From the NCBI RefSeq assembly GCF_037126465.1, contig NC_088206.1:72977687-73041686 (forward strand): 64,000 nt of DNA, read 5' to 3'. Position 1 is the first letter of the stretch, and every line of letters begins with the position of its first letter. This document shows positions 48,253-59,210 of the stretch, one piece after another. Below the pieces are notes generated by a model. The model did no database searches, was not told the DNA's origin, and worked only from the letters and a program-made list of their open reading frames with translations. This stretch comes from Ornithodoros turicata. Taxonomy: Eukaryota > Arthropoda > Arachnida > Ixodida > Argasidae. The position numbers and the translations under genes were made by a program.

Positions 48253-51200
48253 TTAGGTTGTTAGTGCTGCCATGAGCAGCTCCATCTTTGCGAGAAATGA
48301 CTTGCCATGCATACGCGAGAGGCAAACCTCTCTGAAGGAGCCACTCAGGTTGTGCCACTTTCGATCCCGGACCAGCGTTGATGGGTAGAAGTCTTGTTGC
48401 TGTGGGGACGAAGAGACGGACACGTGCGCACCAGACTGTGGGCTGCATCGTACAGAGATCACCCTGCACCAAGAACAACAGCTATCTGGTGACGCTTCTA
48501 AACTTGCGACAAGTCCAGACTGTTCTGACAACCGAAAGTGACACTATAAGCAGCTACAATTTTCAAAGATAGAGAGAGGTAGAGATTGACAAGGGCAGGG
48601 CCACACATAGCTGTTTGGCTCCAGGCCTGGATTGTTCTATGCATCGTGAAAATCCTTTATTTTGAAAGCAGGAGCCACAAGGGCAGCGCAACAAATAAAA
48701 CAACTTGGAAACAGTTAAACAACGTATGACAATTTCAGGACTCATCATTAGGAATGAAAAACTGACAATCAGACAATCGGTTATTATTTATTGTTCATTA
48801 TTTATTATCACTGCGGTGTTGTGGGCTGACAATGAACAAGGCTGACAATGCCGCAAAAGCAGCTCTCTTACATCAAAGATGGTCGAATATTGCACTTGCA
48901 AAACTGCTTGGTCCATCGCCATATTCAGGCCGCCAACGTCTCCTGACCATATTGGACACTGTAGGACTGTGAGGTGATTCATTCCCCACATCACCACCAG
49001 TAATGCAGTAAGGTAATGCCCCTGGCGATGAAACTCCCTAATCATCATCATCAATTTTTTTTTTTGATTGCGTGTTAGCGCCGCGAAGCAACTGTGGCTA
49101 TGAGCGGCATACAGATGTGGACAGCAGGAAGGAGTGGGGGACAGGGGGATTAGTATGCGTCCTGGGCCGACTTCAGGGGGAACTGTGCCGACATTCGTCT
49201 GGAAAGTCTTCGGAAAACCCAGGGAAAACCTCAGACAGCACAGCCGGCGGTAGGATTCGAACCCACCACCTCCCAGTCTACAGCACGACCTTGGTTACCA
49301 CCAACGAGCGGACGCCTTAGCCCACTCAGCCATGCCGCTGGTTTCATCATCAAATGCAGGCAGTCCGGAGTGTAACAATGTTTCAACTGTTTTTATTTGT
49401 TGCGGTGCCTCGTGTTTTCGGAATAATTAATGTCCACCCCTACCTGGTGGGCGGGCCATGGGCAGGTGCGGTTATTCTCTGATCGGGGAAGGCCGAAAAA
49501 TAGAGGCCCGTGTCAATCTCTACATCAGAGTTGTTCGGAACAATTCATTCATTCGACAACATACACGTACTTCCCCTATGGACATTATTCGATTCAACAA
49601 GTTGAGTGAATCAAATGGGTTGAATGAATTAAAATCACCCGTTTTAATTGTTGAACTTAAAACGTGGCCCCACATTGACAGGAACCTCGAGCAAAGTTTG
49701 AGCACGATAATTCCAGGTTGATTTGAGTACTTCTCATGAAAACATGTGATGACATGTGACAACAACGTGTGACATGTGAAAACAAAACAGCTTATGAAAA
49801 TAACACCATGTTCACCACATTGAAAGACACAGTGTTGCACGTTCTAATTTTGTTCTAAGTAGAGTTGTCCGAATAGCAAAACTTCCAGAATTGAATATGA
49901 ATACCACACACACACACACACTGTGAATCCAATTCAAATACTATTCACAAAAAGCCCAATTCATATATTTCAAACATCTTGCTCTAAAAAATTTCACAAC
50001 TTCCTGCCCACTACGAGAACTGCTGCCTCTAATTTGTTCAGTTTTTCAGTCAGAATAAAATATCATCAGGAAAAGAAGTCTATCGCACATATTCAGATAT
50101 ACTGCCTCTAGTTTCTGCACTTTTTACAAACTGCAAATATAACGTAAGTAACGATAATGTAAGCACAGAAGACCCCTTCCAATCACTGGGTGAGTGTTGT
50201 CGTGAGAACCCGTCTAGGTGCATTTTGCGAGCACAATTTGTTACAGGAGAGGTTGCGGACTGAGTGAAGCTTTCCGTCACTGAACACCAATGCGGGTGGT
50301 CCCACGTGCGTTCCGTGACATTTTCAAAAACCCTCGTTTGCGCTTTTTAATTTCGCTTTGGCACAGTAACGCGGGAAAAGGGCTGCTCTTGAAGGCAGAG
50401 TGTAATCAGGGACAAACGGAGGTCGAATCATATTTTTGCAACCTCGCCATCTTTGCATTTCGCTGCAGATTTCTTTCTTTCCACTGCTTGTTCTCTCACT
50501 GGTAACTCTCGATAATGGTTGCATGCATGACAAGAGCCCAAGCATCACCCGTTGTTGTCTCGCTGTTGCCCAGCTGCCTTGGAGTATACTCAAAGAACTT
50601 GCACACGTAGCTGCTCTGCTCCCTCGGTAGTCCGTTCAGCGTCTCAATATTTCGTGCACCTCTCGACACCCGGTAGTGGAAGTGGAAGGAAATCACTTTT
50701 CAGGGTCACAGAGCCAGCTACACTCCCATTTTCGGTTTCCAATCCACTCTGCATCGACACCGGGACAGACACGATGGACAGAAATGCGATCATCACCGTG
50801 GTGATCGAGTGGATTACGTACTTGGGGGGGGGCATAAAATGTGACGCACTGCCACTCCTATCGTGCGACACGCCCACAACGCTGACGTGAAAGTGCGGCA
50901 ACGAAGGTGCTACACCTTCTTTCATTAATATTTTAAAAATAGTCAAAAATCCACAAAATTGCCAGCGAATACTGCACAAAACAGTATTTCTTTCGAATAT
51001 TTGCGCAGCTCCATTTCAAAGATATCACTTACTTATCACCAGTTGGAGATGCCATGAGAATGGAGCAGGAATTCCCCACGGATTCTACCGGTCCAACGCC
51101 GACGTTGCTGCATGTCGACATCACTTTCCAGCTGACAAATTTTGCCAGTGTCTGGACGGCATTTACCTGATGTTGTGCCACCTGGATACGACACGGAAAG

Positions 51201-54200
51201 CTTACGAGCGGTTTCCCGTCGCATTTCGTCGACGGTGCTTCAGCATCATTCGCGACACATTCTCGATTCGTTCTGCTAACGCGCGAGCTGTGAAATCAGA
51301 CCCAAGCTTAACTTAGGTCATGGGAGGCTAACGGCACGCTTCCAATAGGAACTTTTTATTACTACTATTAGGGCCGTATCAATAACAAAATTATCGTTCT
51401 AATCAATAAATAATTCAACAATTACCAATCAAATATTGTTATACATAGACATATATTTTGTGTCAGTAAATGTAGTAGGCAAAAAAAGAGCAATTAACGT
51501 AGTTACTGTCATTTGCTGCGATTTGTGTCTATTGCTGTGCCAGTAGCTCCTGCATGCTGCCTGAGAGCAAGAAGGTCATGTGGCAGGAAATGCCTAGGCT
51601 ACCTTTACTTTGAGTGAAGAATCATTGTTACCTTTCATTTTCATGATACTAATACTACTACTGATAGTACTGCTATACTACAGATCAGGTCCTCCTTGGG
51701 CAGTTCTGAGGCAGGAAAAAAAAAAGAACGGCTACGTTCTAAATAGGGTTTGACGCGCAACCTTCTAGCTCGTGTATGGAACTACAGCCCATATCATAAA
51801 CAATTCAGATTCTACCGGATTCGACATGTTGTTTTCCACCACAACTTCTCACTTGAGGACACTTTCAAACCGACAACGATTATAGAAACACCCAAGTGTG
51901 GAGGTTTCTTCTCAAAGTTTTGTCTCACCTGACACATGAGTAAGTAACGTAACTCTTGCGGCTCATAGGAGAGGTTGATGACTCGACCATCGCGGCAGAT
52001 GGCCTTGAGATTTTTTTCCTCAATTTGGATCACGAGCGGCGTTCTGCACGGGACAACATGAACGTCATCAGCTGCAACCACTTTCCCTCGTGTCACCAAT
52101 CACCTGCAGATGACTTCGTATCCCTGTGACAGGATGTTGATTTTGACGGAGTTATTGATGGGGCTGCTCATGCACATCCAATGGGCAACCACCAGGGGAT
52201 CTTTCACTTCGCTAGCAAACTGGTCTATCACTGACATTGTCCTGCAAAGCACCGACGCTACAGTGCGTAACTACCAACGGACTGCGACTATCAGAGACTA
52301 CTCTGTTACGGTTGACTCTGCACTCACCTCAGGCGCATGACGACGTGTTGAGTTTGCGCAATGATCTTCTCCAGAAGTGTCTCACTGAAAGGTTTCAACT
52401 TTGTTTCATTACTCATTGTCCGTACTGCGACAACCAGTACAAACTGGTTGTCGCAGCAAAATGTGCAAGTGTCTTTGTAATAGAGATCAGTTTCCATCGA
52501 GTTTAATTTAATTCAAAATAAAGTTTTTTACAGTTCGTAATGTTTTGTCAACTTCTTTCGTGTTCAACGCCTGATGTTTTTCTCGTGCATTTTTGCACTT
52601 TGCTTCTCATTCTATCTCGTATGTTCAGCTCGTAGTGATACCCTCGAACCACTGCACTCCATGTCGTCTGCACGCAAAACTTTCAAACGCTTCAAAGCAA
52701 ATCTTATTTGCTGTTGTGTTTTTCCAACTGACTAAATACCAACCAAACGTTGTTTCCAAATGCCCACAGCGAGAACAAATGTGTTTTTCGCTGTAGACAT
52801 CATCGGCAAAACGCCTTCACGGATACTGTCCGGCAGCCTCCCACGGCTTAAGGCCGTATTCCAGCCACGACCTTTTCGTAAGGCCATTAGTCTTAAGGCT
52901 GTAAGTGTGCACAGGCGTATAAGCCTGACAGTATTATCGCAGCAGTAACTCGCTTGAGCATCGCAATAAGTTTTGGAAAAAGTGTTCAGAAGTTGCGCCC
53001 ACCTGTGAAGAGTTTCGGCCAATCGTGCTCGGTCGTACGCGTGGGGACCTGCGAGTCGTCTCCTGCGGCCAAGTCCCATGACGGCCGACGCAGGACGCGG
53101 TGCAGAGTGGTGAAGGGCAGAATAATGGTATTCCCGCAAAAGTTGGTGCAGGGAGTGCTCCAAGACATGCTTGTGGTCCAGACGCGCTGGAGGGGGTACC
53201 GGTTTGCGATCCTGCGTCGAGTGGACCATCATTCGAGATTATAAATATTCTCAACAGTGTGTGACAGACCTAAAAAGCTCCCAGTGGGAACAGAAAAATG
53301 TTGCTGCTTAATATTTTCGCCGTAAACATGCTGAGTAACAGAAAAACTAAGTATAGGTAATTGTGGAGTACCTGAAGGGTACGATGACAGAGTCCAATGC
53401 AGAGCTGAATACCCGGAAACAAGGATGTCGTGATTTCGTTTCCCACCACCAAGTTTGGAATTGATGGCTGGAGTTGAACAGCCTCACGGGCCAGCTGAAA
53501 TTAATTCGTAAACCATTCTCGTGTTAACCCTCGGTGCATTCTCGCATCAAAACCAGGACCCCAAACGCCATCAATTAGATTTTAAAAAAATGTCAAATTC
53601 TATTGGAGACGAGGTGATGCCCAACACAGTCCCACCAAGGTGAATTTAGCAGTTATTATAACGTAAAGCCCCTCCCTAGCTTTCTGCGGTGGAAAACGGA
53701 CATTTCAAACGAGGGAAGGTAGGCATTAAGCAGGCTTTGTTTGATGAGCAGGAAGAAAATCCCTCGAAGCCTCATAGATGGCTCTGGTTTAGCCTACAAC
53801 ATGAACAGCAGACAAAAAAGGATAGCTGCCGTTCTACCTGAGAGAAGAGTTCCCTGCAGAAGAGCACATTCTGAGCGGCTTCCAGTCGCTGTTGCCATGC
53901 GCTGTCTGGATTAGAAAATGCGTTCTGCGGCAGGTTGATGCTGAGCTGGCCGCTCGCTATTGTCTCCGTATCTGTTAGGAGAAATGGGCTCGGTATAAGC
54001 CAAGCTTCCTTCCGTTCTTTCGGACAATGTCACATAGAGATGTCCAACACTGTGTCTCTAGGCATTCCAATGGTTCATCAGAATTGTATACTACGTGAAA
54101 TAAAAAAAAGGAGCTCGGCTTTCCCGTAGTGAAGCAAACACGCTAATTTGCGAGACTGTTATCCTCCGCAAATTTAATTGCAGACATGCAGGGCGTCCCA

Positions 54201-57200
54201 CGTAACAGTCGCCGAGCTTTAAAGAAAAAAGTTGTATTTGTGGATGAAACCAACTGCATGTCGTTAAGAATCGCCGAAGGCTGATAGTCAATATTTTTCA
54301 TTTACACTCATCGGCTTATTAATTAAAATTAACAAACTTTTTAATTAGGGACTCGAGAGCCAAAATGTCAATGGGCAGGTCATAGAGTAAGTTGATGCAT
54401 TTTCGAATAAGCTGTCCTAAACAAAGTAAATGCTAAACAAAGTAAATGTCCTAAACAAAGTAAATGCTCTGCCAGACAGGGTTTATTTTTCACGTTAGCC
54501 TCGGAATAAACGTTGCTGTGGCAAATGCGTGAGTGTGTTACAAGGGTGACGCATGAGCCGGCAGTCCGGCAGTACTCTTTTAAATTTCACTGGCTTTCTT
54601 TTTCAGCAGGAAAAAAGAAACCCCTAACGCTTTGAGGACACTTTATTCGAAAGTGTCCCAACTTACCCCGTAACCTGTTCACTGACACTTTGGCTCTCGA
54701 GTGACTAAATAAAAAGCTATTTAATTGACTTCTAGTTAGCTAATTTGCATAAACAAGAAAATACTGGTTATCAGCTTTGAGGACTCTCAACAACATGCAC
54801 TTGGTTTCATCCACGAAACCGTGCGCGTTTAGGCGACTGTCAAGTGGGACAACCTGTATAATATGATGCCACTCTAAGGAGACTGCAAAGATAAACTGGC
54901 GCCATTTCGTCTTTTCAGGTTTATCCGACTGTGGGTCCAAATCCCTACACCATGCTTCAGGAAGCATTCACAATCAAAGGAGACAGATGATGACTGCAGA
55001 AGGCAGGCAGAACGTGTAAGCTATCTGTTCCCTCAGGACAGCAGTCCCACAGCACAGGATGCTGACAGGATACATGCTGGGGGGGACAAGCTAAGTCAGA
55101 TAATATATCATATAATCTGTATCAAATAGTATAGGACAACTACGCTAGGAACTTTTGCAAAGGATGACAAAGACAAAACGTTCTCAGTACGGATGCAATA
55201 TAGAGAAGCGAGACACCTTTCTGGATGGTGACTTGGATGTAGGAAATGCCCTCGAGCTCCGAGGGCAGGGTCACCTTGAGGGAGCTGCCTCTCGGGGGAG
55301 CACCAGAAGTCCCAATTTCGGGGGTTGTTGGCTGTTTGGTGATGGCCAGAGCCTGGGCACTCTTGGAAACCTCGAAGGTACCGCTTTGCCAGAAGCGGGA
55401 ACCAGCTGCAATGCTTCAAGATTAGTCTCTCGCTAGCTCTTATTAGTTGGCTCACAGCAATGATCGTAACCTCGTAAATGCGTTCAGCCGGAGAATGGCA
55501 CAAAATGCTTAAATCTCTAATAGGATTGAGCTCGTGCTAACAGCGCTAAAGTTGGACAAGACGGAACACGAATCACACACACCGAGGCACCAACAAATGA
55601 CTGGGGCACGGTACAAGAAAGAAAGAAAGGACGGGAAATTTACTAGGCGTTTCTAATCGAGAGGGCAGAGGACCGATGTGTGAGCACTGCTTCCATTTTA
55701 TTGGGTGAAGATGAGATAAGCTTGAGGTCGTCTCTATCTCCGCTGGTTCTGTTAGTAAACTGTTGAGAGTCGTGTTGAGGTTCGTGCCTCATCCTGTCCA
55801 ATTTTAGCGCGTTTACCGCAAGTTCAATGTTGCATCAACAGGCTCAAAGAGGAGTCTTATATCCCTAATCAAGGTTACCCTGCTGAAAAAATCCTACTCT
55901 AGCATCTCCACTTATAGGGCTCCTATACTAGTTTTGGCATACTGCTTGTTGCAACATAGAGTAATAAGACGAGTCATTGCAGTCAGTAGCAACAATGTAA
56001 CATTCTTAGGTTGTCAATATCCTGATAGTGTTTAAGATTTGTTTACCTTTTAGCGGATATCTTTTTAAAATCGTGTCACATCACAGAAATCACTTCACTG
56101 TAGCACGTGCCTAAGGCACTACGTACTAAGGCTACTGAGGACAGCACCGAGGATCCTCCTTCACCATTTAACTCCAGATGGATACACGAGTAAAGAAACC
56201 CGTTAAAAGTCCGACAATCAGCAACATCCTGCGACACACATTTTTCGCCAATCGAGTCTCGCATCAGATTGACTTTGTAATTCTCGATATCTCATCTAAG
56301 ATATTAAAGAAACAGTTATGCTCCAGCAACAGGAATAAAGGCATTACCACTACGATACGAAAGGTCTCCCAAAATGGTGTTGCCGACTTTTTTAAGTCGC
56401 CAATTCTGGCGCATGTGCAGCAGCTCAACGTGAAAATCAGGCACAAGACGCATCCTTCCGGCCGCCTCCGCCTGGGATGTCCGCAGGCACTCCGCACCAT
56501 TGAGAAGCGTCGTTGCCGCTGATGCCAAAGCCTGAAAAAAAAAAAAAAAAAAACGCGGATTACAAACGACGATATTTTCTCGTAAACACGACACCAAGAA
56601 GACATCCTCGAGGATAAACAGATACCACTATGTTCAGCATCGACCGACAATCTACATTGGCCCCTTTTCTCGAGGCCATGGAATTCCAGCATACTCTCAA
56701 CATCTGCCACGTGCTCCATCAAATTGCGTCACTATTTCGTGTGCAACTCTCAATACCTTGGTCAGCAAAGGAATAAAATGACACCACAGTTTCCAAGTCG
56801 ACTGGAATGGATGTGCCCATCCCTTTAAACCTGCAGTTTCAAAAATGCTTACAACCCTCCCTTTGTGAGACATCTAAGTATAGGAAACTGCGAGAGGAGA
56901 AAGGTCTTTACCTTTTTCTTTGCCAACATCATGGCTACTGGTTTATGCTCGGGTTGTTCTTGCGACACCGGATCCAACACCATGTAGTGCTTCTGTTTGG
57001 CAATGTTGAGGACATCCGACAGGACACTCACTTCAGTCAGGGCATTTCTGAGTGGAAAAGACTAGTTTAACCATAATTACGTGGCTTAATAATAATAGGC
57101 AACCACGAGAAGCACCACAGTCGTATTTTGTCGCAGGTTCCATAACGCACATTCAAACCTCTGCCCATGGAACCCGTGACGGAAGATGACACGTTTAAAA

Positions 57201-57966
57201 TGACAGCCTCATACTGAAGCTAAACAAACCCATGCTCCGAGTGCCCAGTAATTTATCGTCAGTGTTAGCGGATCATGCGGAAGAATCACTTTTTGACGAA
57301 GAAGATGAAGTTGTGTCGCTAGATGATGACAACGAGGACAGGGTACAAACCGTAGCTTTGAGCGGACAGAATCCCACGGCCAGAGAGAAGGCTGGAAAGA
57401 GGCCTTTTGCTCTTCACCGGAAGCGGACGTGTCCATGGCTGAATCCAGTGAACTGCCATCCGTCTTCCCAAAGTCGATCTTCTGGGCCAACTTGGTGAGG
57501 TTCTCGGACATGGAACATGGCCTGCAAGGGACATCATGAACAAGGAGTACTTGAGCTTTTCTATTAATGTTATTGTTAATTACCTCCTCTCCCTTTTTTC
57601 TGTCCACTGATATCTCTCGATCTTATCTCATGCAACTTTCATCTCACACACAAATTTTATCACAGTGACTGCAATGAATGGGGTAGGCTTTGCAAACATG
57701 TTCAGAAGCATACACAAAACGTGAAAGATTTGTATAATGTCGATATATCTGCGCCAATCTAGCTGAAATAAAGCACTTTAAACCACATACAATTAAACTA
57801 TTGTGAAACATTCTAAATTGAAAGCAACTTGTTGAGTAGTGTTCGTAATACCGGCTGGCGATACTTACTGAACGTAAATTTCTTGTCCATCGTACGCTAT
57901 CTCTTGCACTTGATACTCCTGCCCAGCTTCAACGCTTATGTTAACCGATGTTGCAGGTGTAGACAT
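48253..57966 (-). CDS. MED17: Mediator of RNA polymerase II transcription subunit 17
   Basis: Thirteen minus-strand exons: 57966-57869, 57521-57351, 57047-56912, 56531-56348, 55405-55217, 53971-53838, 53494-53372, 53211-53003, 52384-52328, 52241-52104, 52043-51929, 51181-51033, 48463-48253. Total 1914 bases, 637 aa, close to the human protein's ~650; all phases agree. Family landmarks in order: SMSENLTKLAQKIDFGKTDG (residues ~35-55), FQPSLWPWDSVRSKL, MVLDPVSQE, WRLKKVGNTILGDLSYRSAG, LEAAQNVLFCRELFSQLARE, VLEHSLHQLLREYH, RRRRLAGPHAYDR, CRDGRVINLSYEPQEL, QHQVNAVQTLAK and the C-terminal KMELLMAAL. MED17 is a core head-module scaffold of Mediator, bridging transcription factors to RNA polymerase II in the nucleus. 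Introns range from 60 bases (52044-52103) to 2.6 kb. The start ATG is the first in frame and aligns with the family N-terminus. No defect is seen. Confidence 0.97.
49056..49341 (-). mobile_element. full-length tRNA-derived SINE in the last MED17 intron
   Basis: Read on the minus strand it starts CAGCGGCATGGCTGAGTGGG (box A) and has GGTGGGTTCGAATCC (box B). The body recurs as fragments elsewhere in this window, and the element ends CGCAATC plus a run of A. The flanks CATCATCAA on the left and right look like a target duplication. The head resembles a class II (Leu/Ser-like) tRNA with a long variable arm. It is in the same orientation as MED17. Confidence 0.75.
49905..49921. repeat. (CA)n microsatellite
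   Basis: About eight CA repeats in the last MED17 intron. Confidence 0.8.
54189..54856. mobile_element. 668 bp foldback (long-TIR) DNA element in MED17 intron 5
   Basis: The left arm begins CAGGGCGTCCCACGTAACAG. The right arm, reverse complemented, begins CAGGTTGTCCCACTTGACAG. The arms stay alignable inward for roughly 240 bases, through GTGGATGAAACCAA, GACTCGAGAGCCAAA and TTCGAATAA phrases, leaving a short unpaired centre of about 190 bases. The right flank is TATA; the left flank is not a clean match. There is no ORF. An AAACAAAGTAAATG phrase is repeated three times in the left half. Confidence 0.75.
55542..55810. repeat. inverted-repeat element in MED17 intron 4
   Basis: AGCGCTAAAGTTGGACAAGA at 55542 and the reverse complement of 55781-55810 (GCGCTAAAATTGGACAGGAT) match over about 31 bases with a few differences, enclosing some 210 bases. 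This could be a small transposon or a retroelement fragment; the family was not identified. Confidence 0.5.
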
Positions 57967-59157
57967 GATTGTGACGGGTCGAGGAGTTTTCGGCGCACGA
58001 CGAACTTGCAGCGATTAGTTGAGCGGTGATGAAGCTTTACCGTTTAGACAGGAAGACCTCTACACCGATTCAGTTGGATGAAAGAGGCATCGTAAGAAGT
58101 GGAACTTAAAAGCTGCAACATATTTGTATTGGGATTAAACAGTCATTCGTGAAAAACTAGCAAAAGGGGTATTTGACAGACAATGCAGCGCGAAACTCGC
58201 CAAGCGGCGCAATCACAATGTAGAAATTAAAATGAACGCCTATCCAGCCTATCTTAGAATTACCCATATGCGCGATAAAAAATAGTTCTCAACGGGAAAA
58301 AGTGCCGCTTCTGCTTTGAGGTTCATGGGTTCATGGGTTTATGGACTCACTAAAAAAAATAATTGTCAACACAGAAAAAATTTGTTTTCAATTTTTTGTT
58401 TTGTTGCTAAGCGTATGCTGCACTGCACTTGTGAGTTATAACGTTATAACTGGTTATGACGTTGTGACGGTTGTGAAGTTGTGAAAGTTGTGACATTGCA
58501 AATGAATAATTTTTACACACAAGTTCGCGTTTTTCCAATGAACAAGAGAGAGAGAGAGATACTAGAGATTTTCAGGACACACTTTAGATTTTACATTTAC
58601 ACTTTACATGGATGGATGGGGATGAGCCGTAAGCTCGTAACCATAGCAATCACGATGACAACCGTTTGCAGGAATCTGTGTTGTGCCAGGTTGTGCACAT
58701 GACATTTTTCGCTTTCGATTTGCGTACTCTTGTGTAGACACTGAGTGTAAGGAGCCACGAATCATCAAGTGAGGTCCGTTTTTTGCTTTTCAACGAAATT
58801 CTGTAGCGACAAAGGTTATCCTGGCAAGGGCAAGTGAAGGCAAACCATTGGGCAAACTACAAGAAATCGACTCAAGTTTCAGACTCAACTAGTGCTGGTG
58901 GCGTTGCCAGCAGAACTCCATTTCGAAAGATATTCATTATGAGTATTTATCGATGTTTACTCTCCCGTGAAATTAGAAATTACCCGATAATTTCTGTATT
59001 TTTATCCTTGGAGGAATTCTGTACGTTCCTGCTATACTGAAGTGCAGGTTGCACGAAATATATTCGTACAAGAAAACTGTGGGGGGTTTTGTCGTAAGAT
59101 CTATGAGAGGGGAAGTTGCTGGGAGAGCTTGTACCTTACATTGACATTGTTTTGCAG
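57967..59157. promoter_or_regulatory. divergent upstream region shared by MED17 (-) and PCNX4 (+)
   Basis: The two genes start head-to-head about 1.2 kb apart, counting from ATG to ATG. No coding exon was found between them. An acceptor-like TTGTTTTGCAG ending at 59157, 53 bases before the PCNX4 ATG, suggests that PCNX4 has a non-coding first exon further left in this stretch. No clear TATA box was picked out. A GA microsatellite lies at 58548-58559. Confidence 0.45.
58435..58450. repeat. 16 bp perfect palindrome in the divergent region
   Basis: GTTATAACGTTATAAC is its own reverse complement and is followed by further diverged GTTATGACGTTGTGACGG copies. It lies about 470 bases upstream of MED17. 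It may bind a dimeric factor or simply be a degenerate short tandem repeat. Confidence 0.55.
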
Positions 59158-59210
59158 TCTTCCAGTGGAGCTTCTGATCCCTCGTGAAATGACAACTCCG
59201 ACCAACGGGA

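Noticed and set aside
52934..53254. Start of MED17 exon 8 further upstream at the ATGATG near 53230.
   Set aside because: An in-frame TAA lies just before it, and the phase-matched acceptor is the CGACGCAG at 53212; the ATGs are intronic.
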